From Komagataeibacter swingsii (GTDB lineage Bacteria; Pseudomonadota; Alphaproteobacteria; Acetobacterales; Acetobacteraceae): a stretch of DNA of 64,000 nucleotides. Both the position numbers and the translations under genes were made by a program. Shown in pieces: positions 45,849-54,331 of this stretch (its first letter is position 1; each line of letters starts with the position of its first letter). The DNA lies in assembly GCF_003207895.1 (NCBI RefSeq), contig NZ_NKUB01000007.1, forward strand, positions 1 to 64,000, read 5' to 3'. The notes under the pieces are model-generated. The model was not told the origin of the DNA. It did not search any database and worked only from the letters and a program-made list of their open reading frames with translations.

Positions 45849-46391
45849 TCAGGCCTTGATGAAGGCGTCGCCCTTCTTCCAGTTGCACGGGCACAGCTCG
45901 TCGCTCTGCAGGCCGTCAAGGATACGCAGGATTTCCTGCGGGTTGCGGCCAACCGACAGGTCATTGACGCTGACGTGGCGGATGACGCCCTGCGGGTCCA
46001 CGATGAAGGTGGCGCGCAGGGCTGCCCCGGCCTGCTCGGCCATCACGCCACAGCTTTCGATCAGCTCGCGCTTGATGTCGGACAGCATGGGGATTTCAAG
46101 GTTCTTCAGTTCGGCATGGTTCAGGCGCCAGTTCAGGTGCACGAACGCGCTGTCGATCGACACGCCGTAGACCACCGCGTCACGGTCCTTGAACTCACCG
46201 GCCAGCTTGCCGAACGCCACGATCTCGGTCGGGCAGACGAAGGTGAAGTCCAGCGGCCAGAAGAAGACGACCTTCCACTTGCCCTTGTCGGATTCGTCCG
46301 TGATCTGGACGAAATCGCCCTTCAGGCCTTCGGGGCCACCGGGAACGGCGCTCAGGTTGAAGGCGGGAAACTTGTCACCGACTGTCAGCAT
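45849..46391 (-). CDS. ahpC: Peroxiredoxin AhpC
   Basis: A 180-residue typical 2-Cys peroxiredoxin. The peroxidatic cysteine is C53 in FTFVCPTEI. The C-terminus has two cysteines, C167 and C169 (ELCPCNW), as in AhpC enzymes served by AhpD. It removes H2O2, organic peroxides and peroxynitrite. AGGAGA precedes the ATG. oxyR is divergent. Confidence 0.95.
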   Translation of the reverse strand: MLTVGDKFPAFNLSAVPGGPEGLKGDFVQITDESDKGKWKVVFFWPLDFTFVCPTEIVAFGKLAGEFKDRDAVVYGVSIDSAFVHLNWRLNHAELKNLEIPMLSDIKRELIESCGVMAEQAGAALRATFIVDPQGVIRHVSVNDLSVGRNPQEILRILDGLQSDELCPCNWKKGDAFIKA

Positions 46392-46518
46392 CAGGGTGAT
46401 CTCCTGTTGGGTGTTATATGGGGCCGGGACGGGCGCGCCGCCCCGCAGGCTGTATCTATGCCGGGAGTGATGCTATCATGCCATTGAATAATTTACATAT
46501 GCATGATCGGAATTATCG
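46392..46518. promoter_or_regulatory. Divergent ahpC-oxyR control region
   Basis: 127 bases between the ahpC and oxyR starts. The middle is A+T-rich and carries two CTAT half-sites in ATCTATGCC and TGCTATCATG. A standard OxyR site cannot be assigned with confidence, but divergence from its own target gene is the usual LysR-type layout. Confidence 0.55.
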
Positions 46519-47454
46519 ATGCTTCCGATGCCCTCCGCACAGCAGCTGCGCTACCTCGTCACTCTTGCCGAACTGCGCCATTTCGGCCGGGCGGCAAAGG
46601 CCTGCGCGGTGACGCAGTCCACGCTGTCCGCCGGGATACTGGCGCTGGAACGCCAGATGGATGTCAGGCTGCTTGACCGTGACGTGGGCAAGAAGGTCGT
46701 GTTCACCCCGTTGGGGGACAAGGTGGTCGTGCGCGCCCGCACGGCGCTGGAGGCGCTGCAGGATGTGCTGGACGTGGCCCTGGCCTCGCGCGAGCCGATG
46801 AGCGGCCTGCTGCGCCTTGGGGTCATTCCCACCATCGGCCCGTTTGTCATGCCGACACTGGTGCGCAGGCTGCCCGGCGCCTATCCGCAGCTGCGCCTGT
46901 CGCTGAACGAGGACGTGACCCATAACGTGATGGAAAAGCTGGCGGCGGGGCGGCTGGACCTCGTGCTGCTGGCCATGCCGTGCGACTGCGCCGATAGCGA
47001 GACGCTGCCCCTGTGGCGCGATCCCTTCATGGTGGTCCTGCCGCGCGACCATGCGCTGGCGCACCTGCCGGACGTGCCGGTGCGCAGCATCGTGCATGAG
47101 CGGATGATCCTGCTGGAGGACGGGCACTGCCTGCGTGACCAGACACTGGCCATGTGCCGGCAGGTCCGGGGCTGGACCCAGCCGGAGGACGAGGCGGAAT
47201 GCACCGTCAGTTCCCTGTACACCATGGTGGAAATGGTCGCGGCGGGCATGGGTCTTGCGTTGCTGCCCCGGCTTGCGGTCGAATCCGCGCTGATGGCGGG
47301 GCTGGACGTGGTGGCGCGCCCGGTAAGCGGCGCGCAGGCCTGGCGCACCATCGGGCTGGCCTGGCGGCCCCGTTCGCCCCGCACCGCCGATTTCCAGACC
47401 ATTGCCCCGTTTTTCGTGCCGGATTCGATCACAGATACGATTTTACGCCTGTAA
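46519..47454 (+). CDS. oxyR: LysR-type peroxide sensor OxyR
   Basis: A 311-residue LysR-type regulator. HTH: HFGRAAKACAVTQSTLSAGI. The redox segment EDGHCLRDQTLAMC has C204 and C213, nine apart as in E. coli OxyR (199/208), so it is a disulfide-switched peroxide sensor. It most likely activates ahpCD. The ATG at 46528 is an alternative start. Confidence 0.94.
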   Translation: MLPMPSAQQLRYLVTLAELRHFGRAAKACAVTQSTLSAGILALERQMDVRLLDRDVGKKVVFTPLGDKVVVRARTALEALQDVLDVALASREPMSGLLRLGVIPTIGPFVMPTLVRRLPGAYPQLRLSLNEDVTHNVMEKLAAGRLDLVLLAMPCDCADSETLPLWRDPFMVVLPRDHALAHLPDVPVRSIVHERMILLEDGHCLRDQTLAMCRQVRGWTQPEDEAECTVSSLYTMVEMVAAGMGLALLPRLAVESALMAGLDVVARPVSGAQAWRTIGLAWRPRSPRTADFQTIAPFFVPDSITDTILRL

Positions 47455-47479
47455 ATGACGCCAGAATCCGGCCCGCCGG

Positions 47480-47508
47480 TTGACTCTTGGCGCAGGCAGG
47501 GGTATTCG
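47480..47508 (+). promoter_or_regulatory. Sigma70-type promoter of rpmJ
   Basis: TTGACT (47480-47485), a 17-base spacer, and TATTCG (47503-47508), 26 bases after the oxyR stop. The -35 matches the consensus in five of six bases. Confidence 0.65.
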
Positions 47509-47552
47509 GGCGCCTCTTTGGCGGTATTCCGCCGCTAGTCGAGGGTCGGATC

Positions 47553-47678
47553 ATGAAAATCAGAAACAGCCTGAAATCGGCCAAGGTTCGGGACAAGGAC
47601 TGCCGTGTGGTCCGTCGCCGTGGCAAGGTCTACGTCATCAACAAGAAGAACCCCCGCATGAAGGCCCGTCAGGGCTGA
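47553..47678 (+). CDS. rpmJ: Ribosomal protein L36
   Basis: A 41-residue L36 (bL36). [20 protein letters not shown] and the basic tail [11 protein letters not shown] are clear. It has one cysteine and lacks the zinc-binding set of the four-residue form, like the YkgO-type paralogue common as the only L36 in Alphaproteobacteria. It has its own promoter and a terminator just behind. Confidence 0.96.
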   Translation: MKIRNSLKSAKVRDKDCRVVRRRGKVYVINKKNPRMKARQG

Positions 47679-47716
47679 TTGCCGGACGGCCTTGACCGTC
47701 AGGTTCATCTTTGAAC

Positions 47717-47768
47717 AGCCGCAAAGCTGCGCAGGCAGGTTTTTAGGAACCTGTTTTCGCGGCTTTTC
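47717..47768 (+). terminator. Two-level hairpin terminator of rpmJ
   Basis: The outer stem AGCCGC (47717-47722) / GCGGCT (47759-47764) encloses CAGGTT-TTTAGG-AACCTG (47736-47753), followed by TTTT. It lies 38 bases after the stop. It overlaps the longest possible 5' end of the next gene, which argues for that gene's shorter form. Confidence 0.65.
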
Positions 47769-47778
47769 GTGCGTACCC

Positions 47779-48390
47779 ATGATTCTGGCCGTGACCCTGA
47801 TGGGCAGCGGCCCGCAGGCCCATGCCGCCCTGCCGGCGCATGGCGTGGACCAGCATGCCGGCCCGGCCGCCGTGAACAGCCATGCCCCGGCCAGGGGGAA
47901 GGCGGAAGCCGAACCGTCGCTGGATGATCTGGAAACCGAACTGGCCCATGCGTCAACCGCCCGTGGGGCGCGCGACCTGCTGGCCCGGATCGAGCAGATA
48001 CGCCAGAAGGATCTTGCCCCCACCACCAACCTGCTGCTCAGGCGCGCGCAGGACGACCTCGATGCCCAGCGCCCGCTGGATGCGGTGCAGGACATGGATG
48101 ATGCCCTGCTGCTGCAGCCGGATGTCGAGGTACTGTGGCGTAACCGTGCGCAGGCCCGGCTGGCGGCGGCCAATCCCGATGGCGCGGTGGCGGATATTGG
48201 CGTGGCGCTGCACCATGACGGGCGCGACGTGACCGCGTGGAAGGTCCTTGAGGATACCGAGGAACAGCGTGGCGACTGGCAGGCGGCATGGAAGGCGTGG
48301 CAGCACGTGATCCAGCTTGACCCCACCATTCCCGATGCTGGCCATGAAACAGAGCGCCTGCGCCTGAAAGCCTTCGGGCAGCCCACTTAA
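47779..48390 (+). CDS. Exported TPR-like protein
   Basis: 203 residues from ATG 47779. A short hydrophobic start (MILAVTLMGSGPQAHA) suggests export. The region LLRRAQDDLDAQRPLDAVQDM to VIQLDP has three tetratricopeptide-like helix pairs. The frame is open to a TTG at 47692, which would give a longer signal sequence but runs through the rpmJ terminator; the start is unresolved. No ribosome site is visible for the ATG. Partner unknown. Confidence 0.65.
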   Translation: MILAVTLMGSGPQAHAALPAHGVDQHAGPAAVNSHAPARGKAEAEPSLDDLETELAHASTARGARDLLARIEQIRQKDLAPTTNLLLRRAQDDLDAQRPLDAVQDMDDALLLQPDVEVLWRNRAQARLAAANPDGAVADIGVALHHDGRDVTAWKVLEDTEEQRGDWQAAWKAWQHVIQLDPTIPDAGHETERLRLKAFGQPT

Positions 48391-48701
48391 TCATGAGAAG
48401 TTTTTGGTAAGAGGCTGTTTGAAAACAAATCATTGATAAAAAACAATAAAAGTTTTTGGGTGCCCCCTTTTTCTCAAAAAGGCGGCGTTCTTTCGAAGCT
48501 TTTGCAAAAAGCTTCACCAAAAACTTCCTTTAATTTTAAAACGCTATCATGATCTGACTTTTCAAACAGTCTCTAAAACTTTTACCATTTTCGCCAGATC
48601 GTGGCATTGCGGCAGGTAGTGGCCGCGTTTGTGTCCCGGATATGATAACGCAGCGACAGACCAGCCGGGGCTGGCTGTCGCCACGTATCACCCATGGTGG
48701 A
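48391..48701. other. Convergent gap holding only the MITE-like copy
   Basis: 311 bases between the TPR and OmpA/MotB-like stops. Apart from the element at 48411-48573 I see no gene or clear terminator. Confidence 0.6.
48411..48573. mobile_element. Dual-hairpin repeat, copy 6: complete MITE-like element
   Basis: A 163-bp element. Its ends are GAGGCTGTTTGAAAAC and, inverted, GAGACTGTTTGAAAAG (14 of 16 identical), with similarity continuing into ATCATTGATA / ATCATGATA. TAA lies directly outside each end (48408-48410 and 48574-48576), a TNA target duplication as made by IS1031-group IS5 elements. Inside are the two hairpins in reverse orientation. It encodes no protein. AGAAGTTTTTGGT just outside the left end looks like a remnant of an older copy. 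Confidence 0.8.
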
Positions 48702-49664
48702 TCAGCGATCCGTCAGGCGGAATTCGATGCGCCGGTTGCGGGCGAGGGCCTCGGGGGACGTGCCGTGGTCCAGTGGCTGGTAATCGGAAAAGCCGGTCGC
48801 GGCCAGATGGTGCGGGTCGATCCCTTCGGCGATCAGCAGCTTGACCACCGTAATGGCGCGCGCGGATGACAGTTCCCAGTTGCTGGGGAAGGCGGTGTGG
48901 ATCGGCTGGCGGTCGGCATGGCCATCCACGCGCAGTATCCACGGGACATCGGGCGGAATCTGGGCTGCGACCTGGCGCAGGGTCCGGGCCAGCACCTTGA
49001 TTTCCGCCTCCCCTTCCGGCGACAGTTCGGCGCTGCCTACGGGGAACAGTACCTCGCTCTGGAACACGAAGCGGTCACCGACGATCTGCACGCCCTTGTG
49101 GTCCTGCATCACGCTGCGCAGGCGACCGAAGAATTCGGAACGGTACTGCTGCAACTGCTCGACCTTTTTCGCCAGCGCCACATTCAGCTGCATGCCCAGG
49201 CTGCTGATTTTCTGGTCGCGGTCATGCACTTCGTCCTCGGTCACTTCCAGCGCCGTGCTGACGGCGGCAAGCTGCGCGCGCAACTGCGCCACCTGGTCAT
49301 CCAGCGCCGTGGCGCGGGCCTGCGCGCTGTCGCGCTCGCTGGTCTGCTGGTTGAGCTGCGCGGTCAGTGACGTTGCGGTGGCCATGTCGGCATCATGCGC
49401 CTTGTGCAGGCTGGCGACCTCGCCCTGCAGCGATGTCGTGTGGCTTTTTTCGAGGGAAAGCATCTGCCCCAGCTTCGCCACCTCGCGCTCAAGCTGGTCA
49501 AGGGCCTGCTGGCGCTTGTTCAGCGCCACGGACAGGAAAGCCTGCCCCAGCACGAAAACTAGCAGCACGAATATGATGACCATCAGCAGCGTTGACAGCG
49601 CGTCAACATAGCCGGGCCATGCATTCAGTTCGGAACGGATCGAGCGACGGGAACGGCGCGCCAT
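48702..49664 (-). CDS. MotB/OmpA-like membrane protein
   Basis: A 320-residue protein: a basic start, one membrane segment (about 20-45, VDALSTLLMVIIFVLLVFVLG), a long coiled coil (about 50-165) and a C-terminal OmpA/MotB peptidoglycan-binding domain with GFSDYQPL and NRRIEFRL. The plug-and-stator layout resembles MotB or ZorB. No flagellar genes are near. It follows the MotA/ExbB-like gene after 27 bp and the two probably form one complex. Confidence 0.85.
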   Translation of the reverse strand: MARRSRRSIRSELNAWPGYVDALSTLLMVIIFVLLVFVLGQAFLSVALNKRQQALDQLEREVAKLGQMLSLEKSHTTSLQGEVASLHKAHDADMATATSLTAQLNQQTSERDSAQARATALDDQVAQLRAQLAAVSTALEVTEDEVHDRDQKISSLGMQLNVALAKKVEQLQQYRSEFFGRLRSVMQDHKGVQIVGDRFVFQSEVLFPVGSAELSPEGEAEIKVLARTLRQVAAQIPPDVPWILRVDGHADRQPIHTAFPSNWELSSARAITVVKLLIAEGIDPHHLAATGFSDYQPLDHGTSPEALARNRRIEFRLTDR

Positions 49665-49691
49665 GGGATGAACCTCAGCCTTGGGATACGG

Positions 49692-50738
49692 TCAGGAAGC
49701 GGAGTGGTTCGTTCCCGGGGCGCTTGCGGCGATGGTGCGTGCAAGCAGGCGCAGGTCGTTGCGGATGTCGGTTGCGATCTGCTCCCGTCCCGCCGCGGAT
49801 TCCTGCACCAGCCGGGCCAGCAGGGATTCGATGCCCTGCAGGTGTTCCTCGCCCCGGCTGTCCGCAAGCTGCGTCAGGCGGTCGTTCAGCGCGGTCAGCA
49901 GGCGCTGTTCCTGCGCGCGGGTCTCCTCGCTGCGGGCCAGCAGGATCTGGAGTTTTTCCATGTTTTCGGCCGTATGTTCCAACAGCGCCTGCACATAGGC
50001 CGGAATGCTGGCGTCATTGCCGCCCACCTGCAGCCCGCCCGCCGAAAGGCGGGTGATGGTGGCCAGCCATTCTTCCAGTTCGTTGAAGAAGCGCGTCTGC
50101 GCCTGTCCCGCCGTAAGATCGAGAAAGCCCAGCACCAGCGCGCCCGCCAGCCCGAACATGGACCCCGAAAACGCGGTGCCCATGCCATGCAGCGGACCGG
50201 CCAGCCCGGACTTGAGCTGGTCGAACATGACGGTGGTGTCCCCGCTGCCCACCGACATGTTGCCGATTACGTCGGCAATGGAGCCAACCGTAAGCAGCAG
50301 GCCATAGAACGTGCCCAGCAGGCCGAGGAAGATCAGCAACCCCGTCAGGTAGCGTGACAGCTCGCGCCCTTCATCCAGCCGCGCCGACAGGCTGTCCAGC
50401 AGCGACTGCATGACCGGGGCGGACAGGGTCAGCCTGCGTCCCTTGTCATGGGTGGCCAGCATGGACGCCATGGGCGCCAGCAGGCGCGGCGGCGGCGGCG
50501 TGGTCAGGCCCTCGCGCGGGTGGCGCAGGATGTTGACCCAGCGGACTTCGGGGATCAGCCGCAGGATCATGGAGATGTTCCACCCGATGCCCAGCAGCAG
50601 GATGCCGATGATCAGGCCGTCAAGGTAGGGATTGTTGCAAAACGCCTGATACAGTGTGGAGGAAAGCAGGGCTACGACAACCCCGACCGCCAGAAGGAAC
50701 AGCAGAACCCGGACAAGATAGGTCGTCGGTCGTGTCAC
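49692..50738 (-). CDS. MotA/ExbB-like membrane protein
   Basis: A 348-residue inner-membrane protein with N-terminal segments near 10-30 and 38-60, then a MotA/TolQ/ExbB-type pair: YLTGLLIFLGLLGTFYGLLLTVG and FGLAGALVLGFLDLTAG. A helical tail of about 140 residues follows. It should be the channel partner of the MotB-like protein. Its role is not known; it is neither a clear flagellar stator nor a TolQ/ExbB. Confidence 0.85.
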   Translation of the reverse strand: MTRPTTYLVRVLLFLLAVGVVVALLSSTLYQAFCNNPYLDGLIIGILLLGIGWNISMILRLIPEVRWVNILRHPREGLTTPPPPRLLAPMASMLATHDKGRRLTLSAPVMQSLLDSLSARLDEGRELSRYLTGLLIFLGLLGTFYGLLLTVGSIADVIGNMSVGSGDTTVMFDQLKSGLAGPLHGMGTAFSGSMFGLAGALVLGFLDLTAGQAQTRFFNELEEWLATITRLSAGGLQVGGNDASIPAYVQALLEHTAENMEKLQILLARSEETRAQEQRLLTALNDRLTQLADSRGEEHLQGIESLLARLVQESAAGREQIATDIRNDLRLLARTIAASAPGTNHSAS

Positions 50739-50750
50739 GCAGTGGTTTCC

Positions 50751-51569
50751 TTAACGCGAAGGTGAGCCTGTAGCGTTCGAGGCCACCACACCCGAACGGG
50801 TGACGTCAATACAATCCGCGCCCGCCCCATGCGCATTTTCATCCGGCAGGCCCACCGCGCGGACATAGATGCGCGTCGGCGCGATCCCTGCGTGCAGCAG
50901 CACCGAACGCGCGGCAAGCCCGCGCGACAGCGCGACACGGCGGGGTGTGGACGGATCATCGGCGCGGCCTTCGCCGTAGGCTGCGATGCTGATGTGCTGG
51001 TCGGGCAGCTTCTGCATGACTGTGGCAAATGTTTGCAGCGCCGAAATCATGCGGGGATTCATCTCCGCCGATTGCGGGGTGAAGTGCAGGCGCGTGCCGC
51101 CGGCAATCTTTTCCGCCCGCCCGCGCGCCTGCGGGTCGGCCTTGACCTCGGGCGGCATGGGGAAGGGATGCAGCGGCACATGCAGTTCCGGTGGGCGCAG
51201 CACGGGATTGGCGGGGGGCTGGGCCGCGACCGGCGGCAGGGCGGCAATGGCCGCGGGCGACGCAATGGCCGTGGCGGGGGCGTGGCTGCCGGGAATGTCC
51301 CCGGTGGCATGGCCGCCAGTGCTGCTGGCAGCCGGGGTGCTGCCGCCTTCCGTGCTGGTCGTGGTGCCGGTGGGGGAGGCGGACATGCTGCCGCCATCGG
51401 GCAGCATGGCGGGCCGCCGTGGCGCGCCCAGCGCGTCCAGCGCGTTCCTGCTGGTCGTAACCTGTGCATGGGCGCCCGCAATGGGGGCGGACAGCCCGAC
51501 TGCCGCAGCACCCAGCACGATCAGCCCACGCAGGGACCGGCGGCGAAAGGGGGGGGATATGTATCGCAT
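50751..51569 (-). CDS. Exported OmpA-domain protein
   Basis: A 272-residue protein. Signal peptide (RRRSLRGLIVLGAAAVGLSA, cut near AHAQ), a Ser/Thr/Pro/Ala-rich linker of about 100 residues, then an OmpA-like domain (about 155-260, with LQTFATVMQKLPDQHISIAAYG). It is 12 bp upstream of the MotA-like gene, so the three genes 50751-48702 look like one unit, possibly a periplasmic companion of the motor pair. Confidence 0.8.
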   Translation of the reverse strand: MRYISPPFRRRSLRGLIVLGAAAVGLSAPIAGAHAQVTTSRNALDALGAPRRPAMLPDGGSMSASPTGTTTSTEGGSTPAASSTGGHATGDIPGSHAPATAIASPAAIAALPPVAAQPPANPVLRPPELHVPLHPFPMPPEVKADPQARGRAEKIAGGTRLHFTPQSAEMNPRMISALQTFATVMQKLPDQHISIAAYGEGRADDPSTPRRVALSRGLAARSVLLHAGIAPTRIYVRAVGLPDENAHGAGADCIDVTRSGVVASNATGSPSR

Positions 51570-51643
51570 CGTGCCCGGCAGGCTACCGGGCGACGGGCGG
51601 GGGCGCAATCGGCAAACGGGCCGCGCGCCCGCGCCCGCGGGCT

Positions 51644-52465
51644 TCAGGCGATGCTGCTGGCCACCAGTTCGCGCAGCGGCCCATGCAATTGCGGGTTGCC
51701 CGCCACCGCGTCGATGGAGGCGCCAAGGTCATTGAGGTCAACGCCTTCGGGGTCGGTGGCATAGCCACCCGCCTCACGCACCAGCAGGATGCCGGCCGCG
51801 CAGTCCCATGGCTTGATGCCCATTTCCCAGTAGCCGTCATACCGCCCCGCCGCGACCCAGGCGAGGTCGAGGGCTGCCGCACCGAATCGGCGGATGCCGG
51901 CCACCTGCGGCATGAGCGCGCCCAGCGTGCGGGCGAATGACAGGCGGTTGCGGGCCGAAACCCGGGCAAACGGGATGCCGGTGGCGAACAGGGCCTCGTT
52001 CATCGACCGGCGCGCGGAGACGCGCAGCCTGCGGTCGTTGAGGAACGCGCCCACGCCCTTTTCGGCCCAGAACATCTCGTTGGCGGCCGGGTTGTACACC
52101 AGCCCCGCCACGATCTCGATCGTGCCGTCGGGCAGGCGGCGCTGCAGGCCAATCGAAATGGCCCAGTGCGGGATGCCGTGCAGGAAGTTGGTCGTGCCGT
52201 CCAGCGGATCGACGATCCAGCGCCACGTCCATCCCTCGTTCCCCGAGGCGCCGCTTTCCTCCATCAGGAAGGCATAGCCGGGGCGCGCGCGCGCCAGTTC
52301 CTCGCGGATGGCGGTTTCGGCCCGCAGGTCGGCCTGCGACACGAAATCGCCAGGCCCCTTGATGCTGACCTGAAGCTGCTCGACTTCGTTGAAGTCACGC
52401 AGAAGACGGCGTGCGGCCTTCTGGGCAGCGTTCTGCATCACCGTCATATGGGGAGAGAGTCGCAT
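51644..52465 (-). CDS. suhB: Inositol monophosphatase family protein (SuhB)
   Basis: A 273-residue Li-sensitive-type phosphatase. Metal motifs WIVDPLDGTTNFLHGIPHW and WDCAAGILLVREAGG are complete, and the GDFVSQADLRAE start is typical. It acts on inositol-1-phosphate or similar monoesters; SuhB proteins also affect rRNA transcription in other bacteria. ATG 52465 is chosen; GTG 52471 is possible. Confidence 0.92.
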   Translation of the reverse strand: MRLSPHMTVMQNAAQKAARRLLRDFNEVEQLQVSIKGPGDFVSQADLRAETAIREELARARPGYAFLMEESGASGNEGWTWRWIVDPLDGTTNFLHGIPHWAISIGLQRRLPDGTIEIVAGLVYNPAANEMFWAEKGVGAFLNDRRLRVSARRSMNEALFATGIPFARVSARNRLSFARTLGALMPQVAGIRRFGAAALDLAWVAAGRYDGYWEMGIKPWDCAAGILLVREAGGYATDPEGVDLNDLGASIDAVAGNPQLHGPLRELVASSIA

Positions 52466-52518
52466 TGCCACGGTGATCGGTCCTGTCTGGTTCGTGCGGT
52501 GGAACGGGGCGGGGGATT

Positions 52519-52560
52519 GAAAAACCGGCCCGTGCGGGGTGCGGACACCCCGGCACGGGC
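52519..52560 (-). terminator. Intrinsic terminator of efp
   Basis: GCCCGTGC (52528-52535) and GCACGGGC (52553-52560) with inner GGGGT/ACCCC form a long stem. On the minus strand it is followed by TTTTT. It lies 11 bases past the efp stop. Confidence 0.82.
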
Positions 52561-52570
52561 GGGCGGATGG

Positions 52571-53137
52571 TCAGGACTTGGCGCGCTCGACGTAGGTGCT
52601 GTCCTCGGTGCGGACCACGATACGCTCGCCCGCTTCGATGAAGGGGGGCACCATGGTCTTGACGCCGTTGGACAGGCGCGCGGGCTTGTAGGACGAGCTT
52701 GCGGTCTGGCCCTTCACCACGGGATCGGCCTCGACCACTTCCAGCGTGACCTGCGCGGGCAGGACGACGCCAACCGGGTCGCCTTCGACCAGGTTCAGCA
52801 CCAGCGTCATGTTGTCCTGCAGGAACGGCGCCTGGTCACCCAGCAGGTCCAGCGGCAGGATAAGCTGTTCGAACGTCTCGGGGTCCATCAGCACGATGTT
52901 GTCGCCGTCCATGTAGGAGTAGGTGTATTCCTTCTCCTCGGTCATCAGGCGTTCAACGGTGTCGGCGGTGCGCCAGCGTTCGTTGGTCTTGTTGCCGGTC
53001 TTGAGGTCGCGCATCTCCACCTGGATGAACGCGCCACCCTTGCCCGGCGTGATGATCTGCTGTTTCAGGACCGTCCAGCGACGGCCGTCGTGCTCAATAA
53101 CCTGTCCGGCGCGGATCAGGTTTGCCTGCTGCTTCAT
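52571..53137 (-). CDS. efp: Elongation factor P
   Basis: A 188-residue EF-P that rescues ribosomes stalled at polyproline. The modified lysine is K33 in the loop ITPGKGGAF, the counterpart of E. coli K34. With epmA and epmB next door, the modification is expected to be beta-lysylation. It is 85 bp downstream of epmB in the same direction. Confidence 0.97.
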   Translation of the reverse strand: MKQQANLIRAGQVIEHDGRRWTVLKQQIITPGKGGAFIQVEMRDLKTGNKTNERWRTADTVERLMTEEKEYTYSYMDGDNIVLMDPETFEQLILPLDLLGDQAPFLQDNMTLVLNLVEGDPVGVVLPAQVTLEVVEADPVVKGQTASSSYKPARLSNGVKTMVPPFIEAGERIVVRTEDSTYVERAKS

Positions 53138-53222
53138 GGTGGTCCCTGTATGGTTGTGGGAAGTATGGCGGTTCGGCTTCTAGCGCCCCACGCGCCTCAG
53201 GGCAAGGTTGCGGGCTGTCTTT

Positions 53223-54281
53223 TCAGCCGGGTTCACGCGCAAGCCGGTGGATTGTGCCATCGGGCGCACGCACCCGCAGGGTGCCATCCGCACCCGTATG
53301 CAGGTAGTCGGGGGCGATGGGCACCTTTCCATGGCCGCCAGGGATATCAAGTATGTAGGTTGGCCAGGCAATGCCCGTCACCCGCCCGCGCAGGGCGGCC
53401 AGAAGGCGCTGCCCCTCGCGTATGGGCACATGGAAGCGCGCGGTGCCGGGGGCGGGGTCAAGCTGGTGCAGGTAATAGGGGCGGATGCGCGCGGCCACCT
53501 GCGCGCGCAGCAGGGCCTCCAGCGCCTCGGGTGTGTCGTTGACGCCGCGCAGCAGCACGGACTGGCCCAGCACCGGAATCGCGCGCGCCTGCACGCGACG
53601 GATGGCCGCGCGGGCGGCGGGGGTAAGCTCACGGGCGTGATTGACATGCGCCACCAGCCACATGGAGCGCGTGGTCTCGAGTGCCGCCGCCATCTCGTCA
53701 TTCAGGCGTTCGGGGTCGGCCACCGGCACGCGCGAATGGATGCGGATGGTGTGGATATGCGCCATCCCCTCCAGCGCCGCCATGATCGCGCGCATGCGGC
53801 GCGGGGACAGCATCAGCGGGTCGCCCCCGGTCATCACGACTTCATGAATGTCCGTATGGGTGCGCAGCCAGTCCAGCGCCCGTTCAAGGGCCGCGTCATC
53901 CAGCACGCCGCCACCGGGGCCGACATGTTCGCGCCGGAAGCAGAAGCGGCAGTACAGCGGGCACACCAGCAGCGGCTTGAGCAGCGCGCGGTCGGCATAG
54001 CGGTGCACGATTCCCGGCACGGGGGACAGCGCGTCGTCCCCGATCGGGTCCGGGTGCTCCATGGGGTCCATTTCGCATTCCGTCGCATCGGGAATGACCT
54101 GCCGCCCGATCGGGTCGTCGGGGCTTTCGATCAATCCGGCAAAGGCGGGGGGAATGGCGGTTGCGTACCGCCGGGCCACCTGTTCCAGGGCCGGGGCCTG
54201 CGTGGGGGTGACCAGCCCCGCCTCCAGCAGGTCCGTGACGGTGCGCAGCGTGCGCGGGGGGGGATTGACCGATGATGCCAT
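53223..54281 (-). CDS. epmB: EF-P beta-lysine modifying enzyme EpmB (radical SAM aminomutase)
   Basis: A 352-residue radical-SAM lysine 2,3-aminomutase-like enzyme with cluster motif C107-x3-C111-x2-C114 in CPLYCRFCFRRE. It turns lysine to beta-lysine for EF-P. The length fits EpmB rather than longer catabolic aminomutases. ATG 54281 is chosen. It diverges from epmA with 50 bp between starts and leads into efp. Confidence 0.93.
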   Translation of the reverse strand: MASSVNPPPRTLRTVTDLLEAGLVTPTQAPALEQVARRYATAIPPAFAGLIESPDDPIGRQVIPDATECEMDPMEHPDPIGDDALSPVPGIVHRYADRALLKPLLVCPLYCRFCFRREHVGPGGGVLDDAALERALDWLRTHTDIHEVVMTGGDPLMLSPRRMRAIMAALEGMAHIHTIRIHSRVPVADPERLNDEMAAALETTRSMWLVAHVNHARELTPAARAAIRRVQARAIPVLGQSVLLRGVNDTPEALEALLRAQVAARIRPYYLHQLDPAPGTARFHVPIREGQRLLAALRGRVTGIAWPTYILDIPGGHGKVPIAPDYLHTGADGTLRVRAPDGTIHRLAREPG

Positions 54282-54331
54282 GCCGGGGCTGTACTGCGCC
54301 CGCCCGTCCGCTGCAACCGGAGATCCCGCCC

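Noticed and set aside
48702-50738. Zorya defence system (ZorA/ZorB)
   Set aside because: The pair has a similar MotAB layout, but no ZorC, ZorD or ZorE gene is beside it; the neighbours are housekeeping genes.
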